This document shows positions 27,250 to 39,344 of a DNA stretch of 64,000 nt, in pieces (position 1 is the first letter of the stretch; each line of letters opens with the position of its first letter). Where the stretch lies: positions 15,387,713-15,451,712 of the forward strand of contig NC_092574.1 in NCBI RefSeq assembly GCF_037975245.1. Direction: 5' to 3'. The position numbers and the translations under genes are program-made. The stretch is from Apostichopus japonicus. Lineage: Eukaryota > Echinodermata > Holothuroidea > Aspidochirotida > Stichopodidae. Under the pieces are notes generated by a model. It saw nothing but the letters and a program-made list of their open reading frames with translations. It did no database searches and was not told the origin of the DNA.

Positions 27250-28695
27250 TTTTAACTATATTATTTGAAAGTCAGTTTTCTGTTTCTTTAAAATGTACTT
27301 CTTCGACCTCTAACATAAATTTAAATTTGCTGTAAAATATTAAGGAATCCGGTGATACTTCTTTCAGCTTGGTGCAAAAGATATATAATGTTTAGCGTGG
27401 ACTATGAAGACAGTTAATAGGGTGTTGTGATATCCTCAATACATTGTTTTAGATTAACATGTACTTTCAAGCAGATATTAATTACCTCCTTCCAAAATAG
27501 ATTAACATGAGGACAAAGCCAGAAAAGGTCATCTAATGTTTCCTCATTATCATTACAAAAGGAAGAATCTTTGATATCCAATTTAATACACAGATAACGT
27601 ATACACTTCTATAAAGTATCCTATGTAGGAAGCGAAATTGAAAGTACTGGATCTTTGCTGCTCGTGTATAGCTATGTTTTCGAATATATGCTTGTCAAGC
27701 ATAATGTGATGTTACCAAAATGTAACTGCCATATTAAGATGGAGCAAGGCTTAGAAACTATTCACTTCATTCATGTTCTTTGGACATAACTCGTTAACCT
27801 ATATGGACAGAAGAAAAATGTATTAAAGTTTGAATGTTAACATTCGTGGTTTCATTTCTACTGATATTGGTTTATCAATGCCTTGGGATTGCAGAAACAA
27901 TACCCATATAATACGTAAATGAAAACTTTCTGATTTCAAATTGATTGATGAAGCTATCATAGCTCATTGGCTCACTACCTTTAGCAAGAAAGTCACTGAC
28001 TATAAGAAGGCTTTCTTGTGTCACAAGATAATACTGTAAGTGATTTTATGTTTAATGAAAGTGTTGTTTTAGAAACATACTGGTTACCATAAATCTTTGT
28101 TGGGGTAAATTAATTGAAAACAAAATTGAAACATGACCAGGCATCACAGGGTATTTGAAGTTTTTATGTCACTTTTTTTTAATAACTGACTTTTTAACCT
28201 AAATTTACCTTTTTATTTATAGAAAATACCCAAAGAGAGCTTTCCATGGTGTAATGTGAAAACCTCCATTATACTCTTAGAATGATATAACACAGTTCTT
28301 TAACCTTATCACGCTTATTAAACCAGATAAAATTGAAATATAACATGTATTGAAATCTTTTAGAAAATGGCAATACTATATCGAGATATACAAGTTGAGA
28401 GATTGCAAACGTCTTTATTATTAAGGTTTTGCCTGGAGGAGTTAGATCACGCGAAGATCAACTATAAAGGAGACCCTTTTCTTCTGAAGAGTTTAAGAGC
28501 ATAATTTAGACGAAAAAAATTCATCTTCATGATTTGTGAATGAAATACCAAGAAACTTTATAGAGTCACGGCAAATACTAAAGTTAAAGTTAGGAAAGTA
28601 ATCTGGATAGCTGGATGCAATGGGATCCTAGCGGGAACAGAAACGACTTTTCTAAGTTCACCTTTCGGCCCTGACATCTGAGAAAACCTTTCCCA
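27250..28695 (-). pseudogene. Decayed LINE ORF2 (reverse transcriptase, C-terminal half)
   Basis: The minus strand, read through several frameshifts and stops, shows the order of a non-LTR reverse transcriptase. RFSQMSGPK + VNLEKSFLFPLG (motif D) lies at about 28690-28625. SIKFLGISFTNHEDEFFSSK (motif E) lies at about 28570-28500. A thumb-like GKTLIIKTFAISQLVYLDIV lies at about 28435-28380. KIQYFQFRFLHRILY is near 27640. FCNDNEETLDDLFWLCPHVN + LFW lies at about 27555-27495. IVHAKHYIYLLHQAERSITG is near 27400. The HLFW-type ending resembles L1/Tx1-clade elements. The catalytic YADD region and the endonuclease were not found, so the copy is a dead 5'-truncated or eroded remnant. Confidence 0.8.
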
Positions 28696-29468
28696 CTACA
28701 TTGCAAACTTCCATAGTGAAGTTGAAAAGAAACATTATAAATGACCAAAAATTGCAGTTATAATATTGTGTTGTTCTTGTTAGGCCATAATTTGAAGAAG
28801 AAGGAAAAATAATCATTACAAGTTGATTTTATGCTACAACTATATTAATTTCATTCTGAATTAAATCATCGTGCAAATTGGATTAATTCGCGCAGTGACC
28901 CAAAGTGTTTTCCCTAAATGTGAGTAACTATGATAGTATCACGTGCTTTTTTTTATGAAACACCTTGCCCAAGTTAAATCTTTGGTGAAAGGAGGCAACA
29001 TCACATTTCTAGATTTTTTAAATTTTTTTTATTGTGTCTTGCTGCAATGCATGATTCCACTTTTTGTGTATTTCGTCCACAGCTGAGACTTCGACCCAAA
29101 ATCAGATTCATTGTTGACCTAATACGAGTCGATTCCAATATGACCGTAACATGAGTCAGTCCGGAAGGCATAATACCTGGGTCTCTTTCCCCAATCCAAT
29201 ATTTGGTTCTCTGAATATGACTGAATGTTTTGGGCATGACCCAAGCTTGTTTCGGTTTTCCTATTGAATTATACTTGGGTGAAAACACTGACCACTATTT
29301 TGGGTTAAATTACGTACCAAAAGTACTTAAATATTCCGTTTAATTATTACTGATATTAATTATTGAGTTATTACTATCTTTAGTTTTGTTTGTTCCAATA
29401 AAGGTTAAATAAAGACACACAAACCACAACCAAACCACAACACAACATTCAACAATCAGTTTTAAGTC

Positions 29469-29786
29469 TTAGAATTCCAGATCTTTCATCAATCCTACAC
29501 TTTCAAATTTTCGGACGAATTTCAAGGAAATTGATGAGTAAGAGAGCGATATCCCCGTCAATTGTCTATGTTTTAGAAAAACAAACATGTTTGTCTTTCT
29601 GACAACCGCCAGATGTATCTTGTGTGTGTTTTCATTAGGAATATTATATACATTCATTGTTGCACAGATATAAAGGTCCCTCGGCTGACTAAAACGCCAC
29701 TCAATATGTTTTCCCTTACTCCAGACAAGGAAATCATTAGGATTTTCGTTCTTTTTCGTACGGTACCACAAAACGTTCTTTATCAA
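29469..29786 (-). CDS. Candidate 3'-terminal exon of an unrecognised gene
   Basis: An open frame of 105 codons starts exactly at a good splice acceptor (CCTTTGCTTTACAG|TTG) and ends at TAA. The translation is compositionally complex, for example KGKHIEWRFSQPRDLYICAT and KTNMFVFLKHRQLTGISLSY, with no simple sequence. I do not recognise a family. A possible phase-0 exon with donor CAG|GTAAAT lies upstream at 30738-30788. No upstream start was found. It could be chance, since a frame of this length is not rare in AT-rich DNA. Confidence 0.3.
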   Translation of the reverse strand: MIKNVLWYRTKKNENPNDFLVWSKGKHIEWRFSQPRDLYICATMNVYNIPNENTHKIHLAVVRKTNMFVFLKHRQLTGISLSYSSISLKFVRKFESVGLMKDLEF

Positions 29787-30198
29787 CTGTAAAGCAAAGG
29801 TTTAGTTATGTGGTTATACGAAGGGGCTGGTTGTCTTTAAGCGACTCTTCTTTTTTCTTTTCTTTTTAATGTTTTTGTCTTCTTTGAAAGAGACATATGG
29901 ATCTCAGATAGGAACGGTGACGTCATCCTAAAATGTCACCAGTCTTGGGATGAAATTTTAGCAGGTTAAAATATTGCTAGTAGTTTTCAAAAGTAATTTA
30001 TACTAGAGAGTTGAGTGAGTGGGTGGGTGGGTGAGTGGGTCGGTAGAAGACAAATGCACATGTTGGGGAGAAAGGCATATTCTATGGCGGATGACTCCTA
30101 TCCCTGTAGTGACTTTGTATATACCGTATAGCATATGCGTCTTAAAATTTGTTTGGCTTGAACAGAATTTCAGTGTGTAAAATGGGCTGGTTTCCTAG

Positions 30199-30464
30199 CA
30201 GGCGCCGATTCAGGGAACTTGGGGATGGGGGGGGGGGGTTCAGGCGAGGGTGTACACACACCACTCACACAATTAATTATCAACACAACCTTCGGTGTAG
30301 ACTTAATTATACAGACCTAATTTATAGCATAAAATTGCTTTAGGATGCACCATTTCCAGTTTAAGATATATATTTTTCTGAGAAAGGACCCCCTTCACGG
30401 GAGTCGGCTTCAACTCCGACCCCAGGGTCATACCCTTTTCTCTGTAGTATCGTGGATCCTCCTC
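30199..30464. mobile_element. GGATCCAG-family short TIR element (copy at 30.2 kb)
   Basis: It starts CAGGCGCCGATTCAGGGA and ends GTGGATCCTCCTCT. Shared internal blocks are ACAACCTTCGGTGTAGACTT, GGATGCACCATTTCC and GGGAGTCGGCTTCAAC. No target duplication was found. Open frames on both strands here lie within the element. Confidence 0.62.
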
Positions 30465-30737
30465 TACCAGCTTTCTGTTTTTACCTCCATGGTTGAACTT
30501 ACGTGCCCTGTCGAGACGTCGATATATCTCATTAACAATACTTAAACATAGACACATACATACAATAATCTAACCATACACGCATGCGCAGTTCCTGAAG
30601 TGTCTTAGGTGTCAGAGCCATAAAAAAAAATGTTAACGGAGGTCGTCAGAATTCTGTCACGTGGGAAACATCACTTGAAATTCTGGTTCGTCTCGTCATC
30701 ATTACGGAACCATTTGAACTAATGATCGTCAATTTAC

Positions 30738-30788
30738 CTGGTAGACGGGCTCCTCTTGAGGACACAATTCCTTAAGTCCTCGATATTC
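30738..30788 (-). CDS. Possible 51-bp internal exon joined to 29469-29786
   Basis: Between the acceptor TTTCTTTGTGAG and the donor CAG|GTAAAT, the minus strand encodes EYRGLKELCPQEEPVYQ with no stop. It joins in phase 0 to the frame at 29786. The acceptor is GAG rather than CAG, and the exon is very small, so this is only a suggestion. Confidence 0.18.
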
Positions 30789-31569
30789 CTCACAAAGAAA
30801 CGATTAAATCCTAGTATTAGGTTAAGATTACTTCCGATAATCCCACCCAGTTCCCCTAAAAAACAAAAAGTGAAGTATGAAAACGGTGGTCTTAGTTTTT
30901 TTTTTTGGGTGAATAATATCTCTATATATGGTTATATAGACTATTGTAATGTTATGAGTTTCAAAAACCTAATACGAAAAAAGGAGAGTCCTACTTTGAC
31001 CTAAAAAATAAAGGAGGAAACTAAGGAAGGAATAAAAATGGTCAAAAAGTTATAACCTAAGTCTTGCAGATATTATAGCTACCTGTTTCGACACAAATCC
31101 ACATCGTTGGCCGCATAATAATAATAATAATTATGAAGATTCTGTTCTGGTTATTTTAAGTAGACTTTTGTCTTCCAGGCTTCCTCGAAAAGGTCGCTCA
31201 AAGTGTTAAAAAGGAATGTCTCTTTCCTTAGTTGTTTTTACAACAGCTGAAAACTGAGCCAATGAATCATTGTGGAGGACGTTGAAAGATGAAAAGTGTG
31301 TCAGGGACGGGGGGGGGGGGGCTGGTGGTGATGGTGTGTGGCTTGGTAATTGTAGGAGAGAACAGACCCCCTACTTTATGACCAGCCTTACATTCATACA
31401 ATTGAGCGGAAAGCTATAACTTAGTAGTTGCGACTGAACACCGTAAGAGGTCGAAAACTACTGATGTTTGAAATGATTTTACCGGTGTCTACGCTTTGGT
31501 CACCCAGAACATGATTTCACGGTTTCGTTTGTCAGGGCTATAGAGAGAGAAACTCAACCATTTATTTGT

Positions 31570-31885
31570 TTCTGTTTGTCTTTAAGTGCTTTCTTTTGTT
31601 TAGTATTTTATGGACAATATAACCATTTTATTAATTAAGGGGCTCAGACGCACAGCATGTTCTTTTGAAGTATTCGGTGAAGTTAGGCTAGTTTAAAAAA
31701 AAAAGAATCTCAGACGTTGTACAATACAACAAGAAAGAGTCACTTTGTTATTACGTTTGTGGCGTTAAGGAATCCCCAAACTAATCAGAAATTACGAATT
31801 GTCTAGCTGGAAATTGATTTTCACCTCAAAATTTACAACGTCAAGCTGTGCTTGCTGATTCAAGTTTGCTAATAAAAAATGAAAT
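31570..31885. repeat. Diverged ~300-bp direct repeat, copy 1
   Basis: Shares TTTATGGACAATA, CATTTTATTAAT, GACGCACAGCATGTTCTT, TGAAGTATTCGG, TTCACCTCAAAAT and CGTCAAGCTGTGCTTG in the same order as copy 2 at 33912-34200. No end structure identifies the repeat type. Confidence 0.8.
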
Positions 31886-32599
31886 TGATAAAAGTACTAG
31901 TTTTTTTGTGACCCTTTATGTTGTTAAGTTTGGTTTTAGTTCAGTTCAGTTTTAATAACTATATGTGGGTAGTTAAATGTTGAACAATTTCAGTTTGGTG
32001 CATAAAGAAGTCTGTAGCGTGTCATTCCCAAATAATTGCTGGTTGGGCCGAGTTGTATAAAGTTGTCTACATTTTACGCTGGTTCGACTTAATGGGGATG
32101 TTTGCGAGTATTACGCACCGTCTTTCTCATGCATATCCTGTATACACTCGAGACTAGATTAAATGTGGATGTGAATATCATAAAAGATCTTGATAAATTA
32201 TGAAGAATGTGTTCCAATGTCTAAATCTAAGTTCGCATACAGTAATCGGGGTGGGAGGTAGAGGTGGGGGGGGGGGGGTAGAGGGGGTAGGTAGTGATCC
32301 ATGACAGTTTAAGCAGATAATAATATAACATAGTTGTTAGTTGCTGAATGGGAAAGATACAAGACAGTGTTCAAATGTTACGTGGTTGCACTGTAATCAC
32401 TTGATTTATTTCTGTTTTTAAAAATATATATGTAATTTCAGTAACAGGCTGATGACATGGGGGTGGAAGGTAGGTGGTTCAGGGGTCTACAATCCCTGGG
32501 CCCCAGATTCATTAATGGGGACAGGAGGAACATGGAATGAAAATATATTTTATTTTCATTAACATAACATAGCGATAATGAAGGCTCAAAAAGGGGTCC

Positions 32600-32775
32600 C
32601 GCCCGTGACATTACTCTCTCCGCAACCTTTGTTAAGTAAAACAATCAAACCAGCTGCTTTAGTTGAAACAAGGCTACTTTTAATTTTGTTTTTTTGTGTG
32701 TAAGGTTGAAACAAACAGAATCTGGGGGGGGGGGATATATCACAGCTCCCACACCCCCTGGATCCGCGACTCGAA
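32600..32775. mobile_element. GGATCCAG-family element, partial inverted copy
   Basis: On the minus strand it starts GAGTCGCGGATCCAGGGGGT, then a C run, then a CAACCTTACACACAAAAAAA stretch similar to the segment after the C run in the 43.5-kb copy. The other end is not resolved. Confidence 0.4.
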
Positions 32776-33911
32776 GCTATTATTTTATTACGAAAGTGCA
32801 ATATCAAACCACCCCTTTTAATGGGAGGCTGCAGTGGTAAGGGGAACCCGTGTTGGAACATTACGTACGTTAATGAAATGCATAATCCTTTTTTCGAATA
32901 TCAAAAATGTTTATGTACAAACTTGGTTTTTTTGCCATCTGAAATCTATTCATATGTCCTTTTATTAAGTGACGGATTTGCTCAACTTTTCATGAATCTT
33001 GTGTGGAATAAACCGTTGCTGACGGTCAATCATGTTATATATCTTGATGACATCTGTATTACGTCACAATTCACTCCGATTATTAACGCACGAAGCGTGC
33101 GACAGGAAAATACACTGCAAACAACGTCCTTTATAACACAAACAGAATGATTTGAATCTGTTTAATCGATTACCGGTATAGTATGGAATAAAAGCGACGG
33201 CGAAAACCGACATATAGTGCGCAAGGGATTATAAAGGGGCAGTGGGTCGCAACATAAGCGCCTCCATAGACCCATATTAAACTCGAATATATTGACACCA
33301 ATGTAAGTAGTCTATGATGAGGCACCTGCAGTACAGGAGGAAGGTTTTCTGGTTTTGAACTTTTGCATGTATAGAATTAGTTAAGGTTAATGCATATATT
33401 TCTCTCTTATTTATTTTTAGTCTATACATATACTGACTGTTTATTGGAAGGTCGACTTTTTTACAACCATAGACGAAATTGAAGAAGGTTGAAAGAACTA
33501 TTTGGCTAACGATTACCAAAAACAAGGGGGTGGGGTGGGGGGGGGGGGTCATAAACATAAAACAAATGCTCGTCCCCATGAAAATAATCATAATAAAAAC
33601 ATTTTCCATGGGAGTGAACTGCTCTGTACGGATATGAAAACACTCGCCCCCCCCCCACCCACGCCCAGAAATAATACAAAAATACAAAAAAATACAAATA
33701 TATGCTAAAAAAAGTCATTACGCATCAATTACAAAACGCGTGGCACGCACATTGCCTTAAAGAAATCGTTTACAACTCTATTTCATCAAATGAAATATTT
33801 TTTATTTTTTCATTCAATTTTTTTGCAATTGTTCTATTTTATGTGGATATGAAATTTAATTATCTGTAAAATAATTTCATAAAATGTTTGATTCGTGCTC
33901 TCTTTGGCAGT

Positions 33912-34200
33912 TTCTGTTTTTCGTTAAATATTTTGCTTTAAATAGTTTTTAATTTATTGACAATAAAAAAACATTTTATTAATGGGCTCCGACGCACAGC
34001 ATGTTCTTCTGAAGTATTCGGGTTAAGAGCGAAAAAACAAATCATGCGAAGGCTTTCTACAGACAAGAAGAACGTCGATCACTTTAAATCAAATTAATCA
34101 GATTTTATACGAGTCAGTAATAACTATATTCACCTCAAAATATCAATTTTTTCTTCCCTCGAAGATTTCGTCAAGCTGGGCTTGTTGATTCAAATATGTG
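33912..34200. repeat. Diverged ~300-bp direct repeat, copy 2
   Basis: Collinear with 31570-31885, about 2.34 kb away and in the same orientation. The blocks GACGCACAGCATGTTCTT and CGTCAAGCTGGGCTTG are the best conserved. Confidence 0.8.
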
Positions 34201-37200
34201 CTATTATGAGAAATATGAGCAGAAATAAGAATACTTTTCCGCGTTATTAATGTTAATTTCAGTGACAGTAATATTGAAAATAACATTTTCCAATAACATT
34301 ATCAGTGTACGTAAATCGGACTTTTTTTCTCAAAAAGTTTTCATATGTGGAACGAAACTTTCTTGTTTTTACTCTCACAAATGTTTTTGTTATGGATTCA
34401 ATTATCAATCAAATCGTTTCCAACATTAACCAAAATTCCACGCAAAATGGTGCTTCACACATTCCGTTCTTTCAGATCTCTGAATATTTTTTTTTTTTCA
34501 TTTCTATTTCTACCCAATCTTCCAAATGATCGTCAACAACGAACATATGGCCAAGACAGTCGCGGGTCGCAGCATTTGCGTAACGTCTGTGACTTTTCTG
34601 TTTTCCCTTGCACTTTTATGTGTCTTGTAATATGTACCGGTATACTACAAGGCCCCGATCACTGTACTATATATAGTTCAAGAAATACCGTAAGTTTGTT
34701 TTATAGTCGGATTAACATGTTTGGCGTCATTTTGAGCTAAAAATTTGTAATTACCATATAATGTCAGAGACCCTCAAGTGAGTCTTATACGTATTAAATA
34801 TAACGTTAAGTGTTTACATTTGCAAGACGACTTGAAGAGTATGTACCATATTTCATAGTGTTCGATGCAAGTTTATTTGGATCGAAGGAAACATGTCCTG
34901 TTTTTTTTTATACCCTGTCTTTCCTGTTAATAGTCGATATGATATATTCTAGTTCATAACCTTGATAGTACGTAGCCTCCTTTCTTCAATTGATTGAAAT
35001 CCGTGAAAATGGAAAGAAAATTCTGTTCAGCTTTCAACCCTTCTATTATGGAGTTGAACTATATACCTGTGGACATCTCATCTTGTTCTTGAATATTTGA
35101 ACTATTGAGTGTGTCTTATGCAATTTATAAAGTTAACCTTTTCTTAAAAAGAACGTGACCTTAAATGGACTTTTGCTGGATTAATTTTTTTCTTTATATA
35201 CATTCGCGCAGAACACATCTAGAGTGACGCGAGCATTTTGGTGATCTGTCCACGTTCAGGCGCCTTGAATTTTACGCATTCCCGCTATATATTACCACTT
35301 TTAAATTTTGAATACAATCATAATGTGACAAAGGGATTGTATTCATGTCCCTTTGAATTTTTCCTTAAACAGTCCCAGGGAAACTGATCTTTAATCTGCA
35401 GCAGTCCCATACAACTTTTCTCTTTGGATTCACTCACGTAGACTTGACAAAAACAAAAACAAAAAGGGAGGGTGTGGGGGGGGCGGGGTGGGTCGGGGCT
35501 ACAGCACCGTACCAAGAGGTCATATGATGGGTGTGGGGGTGTTGATATGGAATAAACGTTAGTTTTCCCATTTTCATAATAGTAAATTGAAACTATATAA
35601 TTCGTGCTGAATCTGTGAACTCATTTTCAAAATGTCTGACTTCTTTTATTGAAAAGTTGCAATGTAAAATCAAATAGCTTGGCTATATAGCAAATACACG
35701 TTACTATGTCAGTAAGATATGCATCTTTGTACACTTAATTGTAGAGGAAATTGGAATTTTACGACTTAACAAATATGCGAGTTGAGTTGTCCCACGACTG
35801 CCATATAATGACGTATTATTATAATACTATTAAACTTACGCCCTAAAAAAGCATATCATATAGCAACAACAAAAAATGGCATAATTTATAGTCTTAAGGT
35901 AAAATATGACTTAGATGTTATGTATGAGGAACGGAACAATATGAATTTTAATTAAGTTCTAACGACGAATTCGTTAAAATATTTCAAACGGTATTTTGCA
36001 ACAGTGATGATATAGCATAACACAGCAGAACATAGCATAAAACATAATGTTCGCATAAGTCCTTATATAGGTACACTGTCAGAGTAAATCAAACTTCAAA
36101 ATCCCTGCTCAGGATGAACACAGGCGCGGATCCATGAGGAATGAGGAGTGTACACCCCCCCCCCCCCCCCTCTTTACAACCTCAAACAAGAAATTAAAAC
36201 CTTCAGGGAAGCTAATATTATATCTAATTGCTAGCCTAACTATACTTCACATATGACTTCAATGACACGAGGGGTCACACTGCCTTCATTTTAATATCCT
36301 GGACCCCACCCCCCCCCGGAACACGAATTTGCAAACTTCGTTTGAAGGCCTACTTTAAAACACAATGACACACGTTACCTAGATGTGGAGATTTGAATGC
36401 ATGAAATGATAAATTAATTCTCTTCTCACATGCTAACAAAATTATCATTTAAACCATCTTATTAATTTTATAAGTCCTTTAGCAGCAGAAATTCATCAAA
36501 ATTTAAAATTTCCCATATACTTGACATTGTAGTAACGACAGACCCTTAGAGTGTTACGATTAATTTTGAAAAAAACATCAACAAATAAAGTCCATAAAAT
36601 GAGCCATAAAAGTTTCCGTTCATTAATTGTCTATAAAACATAATAAGTTATTGAATGCGTCAACCACTCGTCAAAACTATTACAAGGCTTCCTGTGGGTT
36701 TAAACTATGATAGATGTTAAATGCAATTTAAAACGCCGAACGTAAAAATTAATTAATTTTACACATACTGTCATTAACCAAAAAAAATTTTATTTTAAAA
36801 TAATAATTAATAATTTTATTATTATTATTATATTTTTTTGCCCGAATGTTACTTCAAATGGCGCCACGTAGCACAATCATAAAACTTAACTTTAGAATGT
36901 TTAACAAATTGGAGACTGTTTGCTATACTTATGTTGATGAGAAAAATGTGGGTTGTGATACATCGAAGCTATTGTAATCATGTGACGTTTCCATCCTTTA
37001 ACTAATTGTTTGTCTTTTGATCAACGCTCTTTAATCAAAGGTTTACAAGAACAATTAAGCATTTGCCGCCAAAAGGTGGGATTTTCATAGGAACAAAATG
37101 ATGCCTTAGTTTAACGGAAAAAGGACGGTGAGGTATGAGAAGAAAGAACGATTTTTGAAACGGAAAGAAGAAAATTTCCCTAAATATAGTCACAGCGATG

Positions 37201-39104
37201 TGCGCAACAAAAATAAAAACATATCTTTATGATAAAACGAACAACAAGTAAGAAGTTCGATAGTATATTCATATATACGTAGCCTATACCACTATCATAC
37301 CAGTACAAACCAGATCATTTCTCGTAAACTTTTCTTCATTTAATTCAGCTAGTATTATACCTACATAATAAATAACAGCAAGCGATTCCCAGGAGCGTAT
37401 CAAGTGAAGGGGCACCGCCCTCTTCTAGAATTTTCTTAGCACTAACAAATTAGCCTGCAAAGATAATGTGGCTCTCAAGAAGGTACATGCATATGGCAAG
37501 ATTTAGCAAATTTCGCCCGCCAGTATCCCCATAAATTCAACCTCTGTCTTGTTTAACATGTGTAGCGCTATTTCAATAGTCTTGTAGTTATCCATCGATT
37601 ATTGCCCCCCTCCCCCCACCACCGACCCTTTTTTTTTTGCGAGATTTTGCGACCATGGTCAAATAAGTTTTGTTTCTAACTGCAGAATTCGAAAAGGCTT
37701 CCACACTAAAACAAAGAAAATTCGTCTAACCTAATCCTCTTTGATATCTGGCATTCATTTAGAGGATTGTCCCAGAATTAATATGTACTCTATAAAAAGA
37801 ATTTATGAAAACTGTGACACGCTAAAAATTTGGTGACATATTTCATTTGACCTTGACCGCTGCATGAAACGAAGTGTATGAAAGGTCAATAGCATTAGGA
37901 CTTTCTTTTCTGTTTTTTCTTCTTTCCTTTTGTGTTTCGTTTGTTAAACATTTCAATAATATGCACTGTAATAACGCCGAAAGAGGGTTACAACCACGGG
38001 GTTATGGGCGGGGGGGGGTGGGGTGGAGGAGGGGTTAATTTGGGAAACCGGGAAAATATGAGCTATATGAAGAATTCAAAATTTGGACACGGTGCTGAGG
38101 TTGTACAAGGTTGAACCCGACCTGGATGTCTAGGCCTCTGAGAGATATTCATGTTTGCTTATACATGTGCCCTAAATGTTGAGAATGCTTAATGTAAATA
38201 CAATTACTGACGATAAAAAGAAATAAATTGATAGATACATCAGAATAAGGTTGATCTTTTTTATATTAATCTGGACTTCAGTGTATCGATATTAGTTTGT
38301 CGCATATCTCGAGCAGAAACAATACAATATTCCCTTATTAAATTTATAAATGAAAAATCAGTCTAAAGGATTGACTTTGATTCCAATCTAAACCGTTGAA
38401 AATTATTTACTTATCTAGATTGGCAAATAAATGTAACCTATGGATTGAAATCGCGTTTCGTATGGATGAAATCTAGGTAAATATTCCACATTTGTTAGCG
38501 TTGATAATTATGTTGCCTTATTTTAAACAGTAACGTTTAACACACGTTCAAACAGCGTTACTAAGTTCATATGTACCTTGTGACAACATTAATTTACAAC
38601 AGTTACTTTATAACGTATACACCGTAAGTTCAGTATAGTAAGTTGTAACAACGTTTAAATGTGTAATATAGTTATCTTGAAAATGTAACGATATTAAAGT
38701 CAAACGTTATATTATTCCACAAGAAAGGCTCGTCGGACTGCTGAATATTCAAAGTTAGCCTATGTGAGAAATTCCTCACACTGAACATCTATAAAACAGA
38801 GTGTGTGTTGCAAAATATAGCGTGCCTTTGCATTATCAGTTTAAGCCTTGTGCTGTTAAACAAGTTGAACTGCCCCAACAAATATAAAAAGGTTTGAAGA
38901 AAAACATCACCTATGGTAGAACCTGAAAACCAAAGAACCCGATCCAACCTCAACCCCAGTCCCATTACATCGAATTTATAAAATATAATGTGCAAAATTT
39001 ATTAAATTCGTCACACAATCAATGTCTTCCTTTTAAATTGAAGAAAAAAATTCCTCCGTAAAGTCTTCCAGAAATATTTCGTTAATTCACACAAAGACCA
39101 TCTG
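34201..39104. other. Intergenic, no gene recognised
   Basis: AT-rich, with the eroded GGATCCAG-family copy at 36121, a G-rich block near 35470 and another near 38010. The 131-codon plus frame at 34345-34740 is Phe/Leu/Ser-rich from T-rich DNA and is not convincing. Confidence 0.45.
36121..36318. mobile_element. GGATCCAG-family element, eroded copy
   Basis: It begins CAGGCGCGGATCCATGAGG, soon followed by a 16-base C run; a degenerate right end TATCCTGGACCCC lies near 36300. The internal part has largely diverged from the other copies. Confidence 0.45.
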
Positions 39105-39114
39105 TTTATTTATT
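39105..39114 (-). terminator. Candidate polyadenylation signal of the GPCR gene
   Basis: The minus strand reads AATAAATAAA here, two overlapping canonical AATAAA hexamers, about 230 bp past the GPCR stop codon. The distance suits a short 3' UTR. In AT-rich DNA such hexamers also occur by chance. Confidence 0.35.
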
Positions 39115-39344
39115 TGTCTATACTTCATCAACTTCATTGATTATCGATGCGGGTCTCGCTAAAACCAGGTCAATGGTTATATCCATAAAACGTCATAAAA
39201 CATACGGATATCTTATCTGCAATTTCTGAAAAAGCATAATGTATGTACATATTTACCTCCATGGAAACTGTTGGATGTTTTAAGCCCACCAAAAATTAAC
39301 AATAATAAATGAAAAGGAATGTCTTGGAATCGGCATTCTCTCGA

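Noticed and set aside
33277-33718. Minus-strand 136-codon and overlapping frames with poly-Pro
   Set aside because: Built around G/C homopolymers at 33529 and 33646; overlapping frames on both strands are equally open.
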